Assembly: GCA_946807835.1 (NCBI GenBank) | Contig: OX327697.1 | Span: 8,075,001 to 8,139,000 of the forward strand | Origin: Ailanthus altissimus | Taxonomy: Eukaryota > Streptophyta > Magnoliopsida > Sapindales > Simaroubaceae | Length of the DNA: 64,000 nt | Direction: 5' to 3' | Shown here: in pieces, positions 1 through 12,129 of the stretch | How the letters are laid out: every line of letters begins with the position of its first letter | Numbering within the stretch: position 1 is the stretch's first letter | Notes under the pieces: model-generated | What the model saw: the letters and a program-made list of their open reading frames with translations, nothing else | What the model was told of the DNA's origin: nothing | Databases searched by the model: none | Translations under genes and position numbers: made by a program

Positions 1-430
1 ATATCAACTATAAGTGATACTCTCAATGCAATAATCAAATGTTGATAATAAATCATGTCAATCAATAAGCCTTTCGTTAGACCAACTTATTGTATGCATG
101 AAAAACTTGATAATTATCATATATTTATTACCGTAAATATGCCTATTATTTGGCCAAAAAAATAATCTTCCTTTCGGCTAATTATTTTCTGCATAAAAAA
201 TAAGCATATTCATCTTAATATCCCAAAATAAATAAATCTACACAATAGACGTTAGTTTAAAAATATGTTACTTCAATCAATTTATTTCAAAATATAAGAC
301 AATTATTGTAAAGAAAAATAATTAAAATGCCCACAAATAGAAAATTTTAATTTTTCTTATGCATTGAATTGGCAAGTGGCACTAAGGCCACCATGGTTTT
401 AGTTTAAGATCAATGCAAATTTTACTTTCA
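1..430 (-). repeat. Leader of a second copia copy (same family as 822-7478)
   Basis: This stretch aligns by eye, base for base over long runs, with 5815-6205, the untranslated leader between gag and the 5' LTR of the copia element at 822-7478. Both contain the run ATCAAATGTTGATAATAAAT and a following block ending near a GTGGCAC motif. The window therefore opens inside another copy of the same family, also read on the minus strand. Its coding part would lie to the left, outside the window. Confidence 0.65.
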
Positions 431-432
431 AA

Positions 433-515
433 AATAAAATGACCCTTATTTAAGATGGCCCATAATATATAATTATAATTAATATAAAAGCCCACATAAG
501 AAATAATCAAACCTA
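433..515 (-). repeat. Truncated copia LTR stub
   Basis: About 80 bp match the right-hand end (on the plus strand) of the LTRs at 822-1313 and 6986-7478: the sequence around TTTAAGATGGCCCATAATAT and the following AATATA..CCCACATA..AGAAATAAT. Only this end of the LTR survives; the remaining 400 bp and the primer-binding site are missing, which suggests a deletion between the leader copy at 1-430 and this stub. Confidence 0.5.
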
Positions 516-821
516 ATAGATACATCTCATCATCATAATTGAAGTTCTACTTAAATGAGCATGACAGCAGTTAGTAGGAAAAATGAAAGTTTGAAAGAGT
601 TAAAAGAAATAAGTATGTGGAAGGTTTTTTATTTATGCATTGAGATATAAATACATACTTTAAACTTAATCTTGCAATGTAATACATTTATTTATAATAG
701 CTAGAAAGACTATATATAATTGTTAAAAGTTATAGAGAAGTGGAACCAATTGCTTGAGAAATGTTTCCCTTTACAACTTAGATGATATACCTCCCTGCTG
801 ACAATATTTTAGAGTTGTTGG
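516..821. other. Unassigned AT-rich sequence
   Basis: No coding potential, repeat partner or RNA gene was recognised here. It separates the truncated LTR stub from the 3' LTR of the next copia element. Confidence 0.4.
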
Positions 822-1313
822 TGTTAAACATAACCATATATTGGATTCATATCCATATGAATATAACCTAAGATTTATCATGTCAAATTATCAGGATGAA
901 TCTTGAGAAAAACATACCTAAGGAATCCATGATGATTAGAACTTAAAGATTTACAGTCTTAAATATAAACTAAGAGTATAATGGCCTTTCATAATCAAAT
1001 CTATGTAGGCTCAATGAGTTTCTCTCTCTATAATTAAAAAAAAGAAAAAGAGCTCTACGTAAATTAATTTGACTTAGGGACAACAACCCTAAAAAAGGTA
1101 TTTATATACTAGGTTAAATTATGACATCATCACTCATAATCCAACTAGTTTTGAGTTTCTACACATAACTAGCCCATATTAAATTAGATGTCTCTAGAAC
1201 CTAGTAAGATATAACTCAAATAGATCACTTAAATTGCTCTTTATTTAAGGTAGCCTATAATGTATAATTATAATTAATATATGAGCCCACATAAAGAAAA
1301 TAATAAAATAACA
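822..1313 (-). repeat. 3' LTR of copia element G
   Basis: On the minus strand it begins TGTTATTTTATTATT and ends GGTTATGTTTAACA. The partner copy is at 6986-7478. The polypurine tract sits at 1314-1325 on the minus strand, directly upstream. Differences between the two copies are frequent, which fits an old insertion. Confidence 0.8.
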
Positions 1314-1600
1314 ATCTCCCACTTGGGCCACATACGTCATCCAAAATAATTATACGTCATAAACCTTAGTACGCACAATAAATGCTATCTTATCTTGAAA
1401 TATCTCCTTACATACAATCTAGTCTATTAACTATATCAATATGATATCAAAGCGTTCTTTGTTGCATATATTCACAACTAGACCCATCAATGGTCACCAT
1501 ACTAACATAATTAATTATATAGATCAAATATGGAGGTGTAGCATAAAAATTACATGAAATATGATCTTAAACATGTTTATTTCCAACTGGTCCTACTTTA

Positions 1601-1761
1601 TAACTTCAACGAGTTAAATGCTTTCTAAACTTTATACAAAACTGCAATAGAAAATTGCAATATAACTTCAACAAGTTAAATACTTTCTAAACTTTATACA
1701 AAACTGCAATAGAAAGTACCAAACACTTTTTAAACTTTATGCAAAATAGCAGTAGAAATTA
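1601..1761. repeat. 62-bp tandem repeat, about 2.6 copies
   Basis: Units start at 1601 and 1663, each opening TAACTTCAAC(G/A)AGTTAAAT and containing CTTTCTAAACTTTATACAAA. A third, partial unit runs from about 1725. The two full units differ at only a few positions. The array lies in the 3' part of copia element G, between the RNase H remnant and the 3' LTR. Confidence 0.75.
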
Positions 1762-1949
1762 CAACCTTATTTCTGAGTTTCAACAAACCATCAAACATTA
1801 TTCTATAGAAAATAAACCATAAGCGTGTCTTTTAACCAAATAAACATCAAATGCTAAACTCTAACTAGTCATACACATCATCAAATAATACAATACCATA
1901 CGAGTACCAATATATTCTATCGACACTTATTAACTCTAAACTTTTTCTT

Positions 1950-3560
1950 TAATAATTAGAAACTTAAAGTCGATGTGCTTAGACTTCGAAGAGCTTCTAT
2001 TGTTATGGAATACATCACTGTGGCTTTATTATCACAATAAGTTTTTTTGTAATTATTTTTTTTAATATCATTGTTAATACTCAGCCCTGTGATAAAGTTC
2101 AACAACCATATCTCATGATTTGATGCCTTAAAATAAGGTATAAACTTAGCCACTATAATGGAAGAAGTTATGAGTGTCTGCTTAATACTCTTCTAGAAAT
2201 ATCTCTTTGGGCTAAAGTATATTTATATAACTTGATGTGGATTTCTTATTATCTAGGCATTTAGCAAAATCAGAGTTAAAATACCTCATAATTTATAATC
2301 TTTTTGATCTCTTATATGCGTATGTAATTCTTTTATTCTCTGTAAATGTCACATAACCCTTTTGGCTTCTTTCCAATGATCCATCCTAAGGTTACTTAAA
2401 TATCTATCTAGCATTTTAACAATGTAGGCAATATCCAGACACGTACATACTTGAGCATATATAAGACTCTCTATTATAGATGCATAAAGGAATTCCTATA
2501 TCTCTTTATATTAAATATCATTATTAAGGCACTAACTGAGACTTAACTTATCACTCTTAGCAATGGGTGTATCTCCTAGAGCACGATTGTTTATGTTATA
2601 CCTACTAGGCATTTTATCAATATAGTTCTTTTGTGATAAACTAAAGATATCTCGAGTGTGATTCTAATGTATCTGAATTCTTAATATAAAAGATGTATCC
2701 CAAGATCTTTTATATCAAAGTTTCTTTATAGACATCTCTTGATTTTGTTCAATAGGCCTTATCACTGCTTCCTAGTAGTATGTAATTGACATATAAAACC
2801 AGGAAGATAAACTTACTCCTATTGAACTTGTGATATACATTCATCAACTACATTTTTCTCACCAAATAAGGTAATCACTTGATGAAACTTATGATACCAT
2901 TGACGGAATGCTTACTTGAGACTGTAAATGAACTTCTTTAATTTGTAGACCACATTCTTTTGGTCTCTAAACACAAAGTTTTCTGGTTGCACCATATATA
3001 TAATTTTCTCAATATCACTATTGAGAAATACATTCTTTACGTTAATTTGATGTGGCTCTAAATCAAAATGAGTTATAAGTGCCATGATGATATTTAGCAA
3101 GTCTTTCAGTAATGCTAGAGAGAAAGTCTCTTTATAATCAATGCCTAATTTTGAGTGAAACCCTTAGTAACAAGACACGTTTTATATCTTATGATGTTGC
3201 CTTTTGAATCCCTCTTGGTCTTAAATATCCATTTGCAACTAATGAGTTTTGCACTTTTAGTCAACTCGATAAGATTTCAAACATCATTGCTTCTCATAGA
3301 TTTTATCTCATCCTTTATGGCCTTAATTCACTTATGAGAATTAGAACTTTGTTCGACTTGACTAAAATTGATTGGATTATTTCTCAGTCCTATATCAAAC
3401 TTATGTTCTTAGAGATAGACAATAAAAGTATCCAAAATCATACTTCTCTTTTCTTTAATGGATCTTTTCAATGGCACTTGTTCTTGAGGTTGCTCTTGAT
3501 GAACAAGAACAAATTTTTTATTTTGGATTGAAAGCTCTTGTATATTGTCTTATATTTCTA
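1950..3560 (-). pseudogene. Copia G reverse transcriptase and RNase H remnant
   Basis: Minus-strand fragments show copia reverse transcriptase. A piece at 2912-3100 contains the conserved region around VFLNSDIEKIIYM and the YKLKKFIYSLK block. Just downstream the catalytic YVDD box reads YVNY (about 2770-2790), so two positions of the active site are altered. RNase H-like pieces follow towards 1950. Stops and frameshifts separate all the pieces. It is a relic of the polymerase that would have copied the element's RNA. Confidence 0.7.
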
Positions 3561-3699
3561 GATCTGTTTACTGAATAATGTCAGAAAAATGAGTCTGATT
3601 ATTTTCAATAGCAGGTGTATGAAGATAAATAAATTCATCTTCAAAGACAATATCCTTAATATGCCTTATCTCCCTCCAAACTCAACATCCTCAAGAAAT

Positions 3700-4980
3700 T
3701 TAGCATTTTTCGTCTCAAAAAAGGATTTACTTGAGGGATCATAAAACTTGAAACCCCTAAATCTTTCAAAATATTTGAAAAAAAATAGCAATTAACTATT
3801 CTTGAGTCTGTTTTTTTTTATTAAGCGTATATGACATAGCCTTAACTAGATAACCCCAAACATGCAAAAGCCTAATACTAGGCGTTTTGCCATTCCACAA
3901 CTCGTATAGGGTTTTAGATACTACTTTACTTGAAACTCTATTAAGGATATAAACTACAATCTTTAGTGCTTCTCCCTAGATTGCTTCAAGTGAAGAAGAA
4001 TGATTAATCATACTTCTTACCATACCTTTAGATGTTTGGTTTCGTCTCTTAGTAATACCATTCATACTTGGTTTCTCAAGCATTATGTATTATGGGATGA
4101 TGACGCACTCCTCTAGGAATTGTGCCAAAAAAAAGGTAATGGACATTGTTCACCTGATATGTCTTATCTTCTATAGTATTCACCACCATAATCAAATTTG
4201 ACTACTTTATTTTTCTTGTCAAGTTGATTTTCAACTTCAACTTTGAAAACACTAAACATGTCTAGAGATTAAGACTTATTATGAATCAAATAAAAGTACC
4301 CAAAATGAGAATAGTCATCAATGAACGTAACAAAGTACTGTTGGCCATTCCAAAAAACATAAAGAATGGTCCATAAATATCAGTATTTATTAGTTTTAAG
4401 ACGCTATGGCTCCTATTGGCACCTAATTTTCTATTGTTTGTCTATTTTTCCTTAATACATTCAATACAAATTTTAAAATCTATTGAATTAAAAGAATCAA
4501 GAATTCCATCTGACACAAGTTTTTTTTTTATTCTTTATTTAGAGATATGTCCTAAATGGTTATGTCATAACATAAGGAAATTCTTATTAGTTAATTTTCA
4601 CTTTTTACCACATTTATTAATATACAAAGATTCATTAAAAGAGGCATGAGTAACTATTTTTTAAGAATTATCAATTAAAGAGGTAGCGCCAATAAGATTT
4701 AAATTTTGAATGAGATTAACTTATTGTTTCTAAATGAACAAATATATCCTGATTTATCCAAACTAGAAACAATAAATATGTTCTATCTAAATGGCAATAT
4801 ATAATAAGTTTCATCTAAATTCAAATAATATTTGGTCTCTAATTATAATCTAAATAATCCTATGGCCTTTACAAGAGGTGCATTGTCATTTCTCACTTAG
4901 ATGCATCTTTCAGCATCAATTGAAAACTAGCTTCTAAGATAACCTTGCATAGACACACATATATGAGTAGTTGCACCTAT
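3700..4980 (-). pseudogene. Copia G integrase remnant
   Basis: On the minus strand the copia integrase core is recognisable around 4250-4350, where it reads YFVTFIDDYSHFGYFYLI; the aspartates of the DDYS block are present. Flanking pieces toward 4980 correspond to the zinc-binding and pre-integrase region. The frame is broken repeatedly. Confidence 0.65.
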
Positions 4981-5039
4981 ATCTACCCACCAAGTGTGTT
5001 TAGGTACAAAAGTTAAATGAACTTTTAAATAAACAAAGT

Positions 5040-5800
5040 TGAGAAGTGTACCTTTCTTAACGTGCTATTTGGCGTACTTAGGACAACCCTTCTTTATATG
5101 ACTAGCCTTTTTGCAGAAGAAATAAGTAATGATCGGATCCTGTTTCTTTTACACCTTATTATGTAAACTCTACATTACAATTTTCTTTCTTTTATTTCTT
5201 TTTCTTTACTTATTGGTAACCTTATTCTGAGAAGTATTCGCTAAGTGGGTACTTTTAATCTTTTCTTGCTTCAAATTGTCTTTTTATTGCACACAATGTA
5301 AAATGAGCTTATTAAGAATCTATTAAACCTTTGGGGTGTTGTAACTTACCTTAAATTAATTGCAGTGTGTAAAAAGAGATATCAAAACTAGATATATAAG
5401 CAAGTCATTAGACAGCTCTAACTTTAATGCCTTTAGTCGTAAAGTAAGAATAAACATTTTTATGATGTACTTCTTACAATCCCTTTACCATTATACCTTA
5501 TTGAAACAAGGTTAGCTTGCAACGTACTTGTTTCAGCCTTTTTTTAAATTTTTGGCAAAGCGTTGTTTAATTTTCTCAAGAAATTTCTTAGCATTTTCTT
5601 TCTAAAAAATAGTGCTGTAAACATATAAATGAATTTATATTGGCAGATACAATAAAAAAAAGATAAAACTTACAGAGAATGCATAATAAAACAATAAGTA
5701 CACAATTATGTCATTATTTTAAGCATATACATGCATGACATAAATAAACATACAAGGTGGGCTCCATCATGAGATACCTAGCACAACATTGATATTTTCT
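5040..5800 (-). pseudogene. Copia G gag remnant with zinc knuckle
   Basis: At about 5083-5140 the minus strand encodes a partial zinc knuckle, reading FFCKKASHIKKGCPKYA, the nucleic-acid-binding motif at the end of copia gag. The upstream capsid part toward 5800 is heavily interrupted and only weakly recognisable. Confidence 0.55.
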
Positions 5801-5814
5801 CTTTAGATAAAAAT

Positions 5815-6971
5815 ATCAACTATAAGGAGTACTGTCAATGCTATAATCAAATGTTGATAATAAATCCTGCCAATAATAAGCCTTCTTTGGATCGACTTAT
5901 TGCATACATAGAAAACTTGATAATTATCACACATTTATTATCGCAAATATGCTTATTATGTGGCCCAAAAAAATCTTCCTTTAGGCAAATTATTTTTCGC
6001 ATAAAAAATAAACATATTCATCTTAATATCCCAAAATAAAAAAATTTACATAACAAAGGTTACTTTGACAATATGTTATTTCAACCAATTTATTTCGAAA
6101 CATAAGACAAGTAGTACAAAGAAAAATAACCGAATGCGCATAAATATAAAAAATTTAAGTTTTCCTTATGCAGTAAAATTGCGCGTGGCACCAGCGCCAC
6201 TGTGGTTACAACACTGCTAATAATTCAAAACAGGGTCAATGATTGTCGAATCAAATCCAAATGAGAAATTTTGAGTTGGATCTCTATGAATCGGGTCTGG
6301 TAGACCTAATTCTCCTAAAAATAACTGAAAACTCCTAAATTTTGATCCTAAATTTTATAACTTTGGATTTTTAAATACCCAAAAATAGACCACAAATAAT
6401 TTTAGGTAAAAATTAGGACCTATTTGCAAATTTTTTAAAGTTTTAGGTAAACCTATAATTACTTAAAGTTAGAGGAGGCTGAGTGAGAAAAGTCAATTAC
6501 ATTGAGACCTATTTGACAATATTACAAACTTTTGTGTCTAAACTATAATTATCTAAACTTTAGGGGGCCTTACTATAAGGCTTATTTGATAATTTTTTAA
6601 AATTTATAATTAAAATATAATTAAAAAAACTTAAAGGGGTCTAAATGATATTTATAAGATAAATCTTTCCACCCATCCTTTCTTTTTTAAAAAATATAAA
6701 CAAAACATTAAAAAATTAAATTGTTAAAGAATGCGAAAATATCAAATTGAAGCTGAATTGTGATGTTTTTTATCCTTAATTCTTCAAATCAACGACCCTT
6801 AACCATATTAGAACCTCAAATCACAATGAAAAATATAAACTTAATATTTTTCTTCAACAAAATCATGAAAATTTCATACATATAATATCTTTACCCTAAA
6901 TAATCATATAGAAAATATATTCAAAATATGAATATATGTATTAACAATCATAATAATTTAACATGATTTTT
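5815..6971 (-). other. Untranslated leader of copia G
   Basis: Non-coding region between the primer-binding site and gag. Positions 5815-6205 are repeated at 1-430. Around 6180-6200 there is a short GC-rich spot, GCGTGGCACCAGCGCCACTG, standing out from the AT-rich surroundings. From 6330 to 6660 the text is a run of loosely repeated phrases of the kind CCTAAA..TTTTA.., common in plant retrotransposon leaders. Confidence 0.5.
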
Positions 6972-6983
6972 ACTCTAATACCA
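6972..6983 (-). other. Primer-binding site (initiator tRNA-Met type) of G
   Basis: The minus strand reads TGGTATTAGAGT, one or two changes from the usual copia primer-binding site TGGTATCAGAGC, two bases inside the 5' LTR. This fixes the orientation of the element. Confidence 0.75.
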
Positions 6984-6985
6984 CT

Positions 6986-7478
6986 TGTTAAACAAAATTA
7001 TATATTGGATTCATATTTATATGAATATAACCCAAGATCTATCATATCAAATTATTAGGATGAAGGTTGAAAAAAACATACATGAGGAATCCATGATGAT
7101 TAGAACTTGAAGATTAGCAGTCTTGAATAAGAACTAAGAATATAATAATTTTCCACAGTCAAATCTATATAGTCTCAATGGATTTGTCTCTCTGTAATGA
7201 AAAAAGAGAAGAAGAGCTCTATATAAATTAATTTAACTTGGGGACCATAACCCTAAAAAATGTCTTTATATACTAGGTTAAATTATGACCCCATCACTCA
7301 TAATCCAACTAGTATTGGATTTTCTACACATAACTAGCTCATATTAAATTAAATGTCTCTGGAGCTCAATAAAATATAGCTCAAATAGATCACTTAAATT
7401 GTCCCTTGTTTAAGATAGCCCATAATATACAATTATTGTTAATATATGAATCCACATACAAGAAATAATAAAATGTAA
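6986..7478 (-). repeat. 5' LTR of copia element G
   Basis: Partner of the LTR at 822-1313. It begins on the plus strand with TGTTAAACAAAATTATATATTGG, beside the primer-binding site. The outer end is less certain by a few bases because the two copies differ there. Confidence 0.78.
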
Positions 7479-7970
7479 CTCTTGGTGCTTGCTTCTATTA
7501 CATATTCATGGTCAATGACAACTGAACTTCATCATAAAAGATACCTTGGCATCAAATTTCTGATCTTGGAAGTGCAGTATACCCATCTGCAGAATATCAA
7601 ATAATAAATATAATAATGAAAAAAAAAGAATACTTTTAAATTCAACAGAAGTAAACATTCTTAAATGCTAATTAGATAAGCATTTTGAACTTTGAAATGA
7701 AATCAGCAAAATTATATTGCATGTCTCCATAATGTCTCTCTTACACTCAATCACGTAATCAAAGCGAGGAGGAAGGTGTATGTTTGAGCGCATGCACCCA
7801 CATGATCGATACTATAAAGCCTAAAAAATCTTATGCCTATAATGATAGTAGGTGGCAATGGACAACTTTGTGACCAAACTTATTTGAAATAATGTTACAG
7901 CAATCAAAACTTCTATTTCATTCATACAGAGGTAATTGTTTTGTATATTAGCGACTTCTGCTCTACAGGT
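7479..7970. other. Flanking host sequence, unrecognised
   Basis: This lies between copia elements G and F. With element F removed it is continuous with 16202-16919, so it is probably distal 3' flank of the epimerase gene. On the minus strand there is an exon-like piece after a splice-acceptor-like TTCTGCAG near 7597, but its translation was not recognised. Confidence 0.35.
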
Positions 7971-9397
7971 TGTTAGACATATAATGTTATTTTATATCCT
8001 TAAAGCATGTGAAATAATATTTTTATTCAATTAATAAAAGTTTATTTATGCGTATGATTGAGCATACATTGATAAGCCCATATTTATAAAATATGTTATC
8101 TATGTATTAGGTATATAATGCTAATGCAGAGGATATAGATCATAAGTTCTTTATAAATTAAATCTAGTTCACAACCATTAATGAAAAAAGCATTTCATTA
8201 TGTAAGGTTATAGTTTTTTTCTTTCTTATAGTGGATGATCTACCTTGATCATCGAAGTAAAGACTTCGAGTAGAAAAATAAGTGTATATGTTACATTGAA
8301 CGGGACTACTGTGAATTTTGATCGTGTTAACTAAATATCGTAGATGTTAATTCGCAAAAGTTTTAATAAGCTTGATTGATCTTAATCTTGAGTAGGTAAT
8401 AAAGTTACATTTATGCATTGTATCTTTTGAGCTATCACGAAGTGAGATCCATATAAACGATCAAAACCTCGATAGCTTGGATATATAATTTCATGAGTTG
8501 TAGGAACATATATTTGCAAGATTGAATTTAATAATTAATATCCACCTAAGTTGTTTGTAGTACTTGATCATTAAAATCTGTGAGCACATTTTATTCAATA
8601 AATTATTTATTGAATAATAATATTGATTTATAAATTTATTTACAAATATAGACATATTAAAAGTGATAATTAAAATATTCAATGACTTATGGGAAAATAA
8701 CTAATTAAATAGGCAAGACATTTTTTTATGGTCTACCTTTAATTATAGATATCAATTAGAGGGTTAATTAAGTAGTTATTATTTATCTAAAGACCAAGCC
8801 CAATTTAATTAAATAGAGTTTTAATTAAATGGGCTTTTACTTAATAACATGGGTTACTAGAGTATAGCCCTTGACTTTTAGCCGAATAGCTTGGGGTTAA
8901 CTTAGAAGAATTTGTGTATTATGAGATAATAAGTATTAGGCCTCTTAAGTTAGAGCTATGAAACCCATGGGTCGTGCAGTCCCTCTACTAGATCAAATCC
9001 TAATCAAACTCAAATTTTCTAATTCTAATCTAATTCTAAATATTCAAGGAAGATTCTTATATATATGGAAGGTATGGGATAGTAATGAGAGAACAATTAC
9101 AATAAATATAACTAGAAAAAACTTTTTAACGTATTCTAATGTGGAAAAATCATTTGGTTATTGCCATTCTTTCAGATTTGAGTATTAGTTATTTTAAAGA
9201 ATAAGAAAAATCTTCGTGCCCACACGCGTTGAGTTTAAAGGTTGAAGATAGTAAAGAAGATTGCAGCCTGTCAATTCAAGATTTGTCATAGTAAGGAATT
9301 GAGGTATTCATCCCTATATATGTAATTGTGAATAAGATGATCTGACTTCCACTGCGGTTTTTTTTATTAAACAAAAAACGTTTATTTATTACTAACA
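7971..9397 (+). repeat. 5' LTR of copia element F
   Basis: Begins TGTTAGACATATAATG and ends TTACTAACA. It aligns along its length with 14807-16201. Open frames inside it, including 8491-8682 (minus) and 8958-9188 (plus), have no recognisable product and are treated as chance. Confidence 0.85.
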
Positions 9398-9399
9398 AC

Positions 9400-9411
9400 T
9401 AGTGTCAGAGC
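9400..9411 (+). other. Primer-binding site of F
   Basis: Reads TAGTGTCAGAGC, a diverged form of the copia site complementary to initiator tRNA-Met, just after the 5' LTR. Confidence 0.65.
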
Positions 9412-11249
9412 GCCTTATTTCATATTACATGTATATTTTATTTTGTGTATGGTAGTAATTATTTATTGTGGCACTAATTACATACTAATCTATATTTGTT
9501 ATTTTTATTAATTATATGATGAATAGTTATGCCTAATAATTCATGGTTAGAAATTTGCTTGTATTTTTTTTTAAAATTGTAACAAAAGGGGGTGATGAAA
9601 TAATATCACAATTTTTCATTTTGATTAGGTTAATTCTTAGTGATTCTTTAGATTTCTTTATAAGCCAATTAAATAGGCTTAGGATTTTTATTAGAAATCT
9701 AAAGAATATAAATATTATTATTATTATTATTTTGGTTGTAAAACAAAAAAAATAACAAGAAAAAGAAAAAGAAAAATGAAAAAAAAAGGGAAAGAGGAGG
9801 GGTGGGAGGCGGCCATGTGAAGATGAATAGAGTTTATCTGGTAAATATTACATAGGCCCCTCTAATTTTAAACTAATTTTGTTTTGATTAAGTTAATTTA
9901 TACATATTACAAATTAGTCCTTAAATGTTTATCAATTATGCAAATAGGCCCAATAGAATAATTTGTTCTCACTCAGACCCCTCTAAGTTTTAGACAATTA
10001 CAGTTTGGTTAAAACCTTTAAGAGATTATAAATAAGTCTCAAGTTTGATCCAATTTTATTTTGGACTAATTGTTTGGATATATGCAAATTCAAAGTTGAC
10101 CCAATCTACTTTTAATTTTGGTCAAATTTTAAAAAAAATTATTTTGGTTATTTTATTAAAATTATTGAGTCTAAAAATATTTTTTATTTAAATTTTTTTA
10201 AGAAGGCCAAAGAAATTTTAAGGCAAAAATATGCCTAATTTAATTTAAAAAATAAATAGAATAAAGAAGATTAAAATGCCCAAAATTCAAGCCCATAAAA
10301 GGAGATAAGTAAGAAGATATAACATTATGGAAGAGCCTAAGTTGACTTCGATAAAGACTTTGAAGAATTTAGGCTTAATTTTAATGTTTTTCTTCTTAGA
10401 GAAAATCATAAATTATGAGTTATTTATTTATCTAGTTAATTAATTTGATGAATAATATGTCATATAGATTAAGAGTACCACATTCACATGTGCATGCATA
10501 AAATATATCATTTTATATGACATTAATATTCTAATGAGATTATGATAAAATTATTGTTATATTTTTAATATTATACTAATTTATTATTTGTCGTGACCTT
10601 ATTAATTATTTTATGAAGATAAAATTAGATATTAATAAGTGGAACGTCATTTTATAAATTAATTGGTATATTAAAAATTAAAAACTCTATGAATTAAAAT
10701 ATTGAGTGAGAGAGGGCTTTAGGCATAAATCTCATAGCCTCCATTATTGATCTTATATTAAGGTAGATTAATGCCTTGCGTCAAACCTTGTGAGCTTTCT
10801 ACGAAGGGTATTAATCATAACTAGTTACTAGATAAGATTTTTCTAAAGGATAAGATTTAATATAGGACTCATGCGAAACTGACTACTCTATGGTGGCTGT
10901 TTTAATTAGGAAATATAAAGGATTGAAATAATGATTGTACATTTAACTTAGGCTAATTGATATCCTCCCTACGGAGTTCTTGTCAATTAAATCTAAGGCC
11001 TAAAGAATCGGTAGTTTGTTATTATTTAATTTGAGATATCTAAATAATAAAAATAATAAATTAGTATGGTACTAGTCTGATTCATGATGGATACGACCAC
11101 CCTATAGAGACGTATTCTAAATGAAAATTAGATTACAGATGCATAATGTAGTTAAAGAGTTCTACATAAATGCATTTCATGCATTTATGCAAAAGTTACA
11201 TATATTATTAGATAATGTATGCTCATGTATGAATTTATTTTTTTAAATT
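9412..11249 (+). other. Long untranslated leader of F
   Basis: About 1.8 kb of AT-rich DNA with no recognised gene between primer-binding site and gag. It contains an (ATT)n tract near 9711-9732, an A/G-rich stretch at 9745-9810, and loosely repeated phrases (9840-10110) like those in the leader of element G. Confidence 0.5.
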
Positions 11250-11770
11250 ATGTCTTTATGCATCCCACTAGCATCCATTCTAAACCAAAATAAGTTAACC
11301 AAAAATAATTATGTATATTGGGAATGGAACTTAGATATTGAACTCACAGTTAAAAGATACAGATATGTCTTGACTGATAAATGCCTTCTAAAACCTAATG
11401 AAACTGCACTCTAAGATGAAATAGATGCTTATAATAGTCACTTAACTAAATGGTCAATCTTCCTCTTTTAGTCTCAATCCTAAGGGAAAAAGTAGTAAAA
11501 AGAAGAAGAACAAGCCAAAGAAAGTATCTAATTCAAGATTTGTGTAAATTTATAAAAAGGTAGTCAGGTGCAAAGAAAATTATTTTCAATGTGGCATTAA
11601 TGAGCATTGGAAGAGAAATTATCCTTTAGTTAAGTTTTTAGTAGCTAAAAGGACAACTTATCCTCTAGTAATATTCCTTTTATTGAGACATGTTTAATGG
11701 ATGACTCTACAGATTTTTAGATAATAGATTCTGGAGCTACTAACCAAATTTTCAATTTATTGTAAGGGTT
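11250..11770 (+). pseudogene. Copia F gag and protease remnant
   Basis: An ATG at 11250 opens a gag-like start: MSLCIPLASIL, then LTKNNYVYWEWNLDIEL, the usual beginning of copia capsid. A stop follows after about 50 residues, and most of the capsid is missing by deletion. A partial zinc knuckle (CKENYFQCGINEHWKRNYP) lies near 11568-11625, and the protease region near 11720 reads IIDSGATN, with the DSG active site intact. The capsid deletion and stops make it non-functional. Confidence 0.65.
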
Positions 11771-12129
11771 CTAAAAAACCAAATCACTCAATGAATGAGA
11801 GATCAGTCTTAGGCTAGAAAATGATGCAATTATTGCAACCAAGGTAGTGGGAGTTTGTCTCCATTTTGATGATTTTAGGACTTTAATATTAAATGACTAT
11901 TTGTTAGTACTAGAACTTAAACGTAATTTGATTCCAGTTAGTTATTTGAATAACTTTGTATATGTTATTAATTTGACTAAACTATGGTAATCAAAAGAAA
12001 TAAGTCATTTATATTTTCAGTACACTAGTTAACAGTTTATATTGCATATTTCCTAAAATCAACTCACTGCTTGGTATAAAATTGACTACTGAATCTAATG
12101 ACCATAAGAGGATTAAAGTGACTCCCATT

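Larger units (their letters stand above)
822..7478 (-). mobile_element. Ty1/copia retrotransposon G, decayed
   Basis: Two direct repeats of about 490 bp (822-1313 and 6986-7478) flank a degenerate gag-pol read on the minus strand in the copia order gag, protease, integrase, reverse transcriptase, RNase H. A tRNA-Met-type primer-binding site lies beside the right LTR (minus strand TGGTATTAGAGT, 6972-6983). A purine-rich tract (minus strand CAAGTGGGAGAT) abuts the left LTR. No clear 5-bp target duplication was seen. Every reading frame is interrupted, so the element cannot make its own proteins. Confidence 0.82.

Noticed and set aside
7530..7597. A further epimerase exon beyond the copia F insertion
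   Set aside because: The epimerase already ends in a good last exon with stop at 16922-16920, and the translation of the candidate does not fit the protein family.
7966..7970. Target duplication for copia element F
   Set aside because: CAGGT at the left and GTATT at 16202-16206 do not match, so none is claimed.
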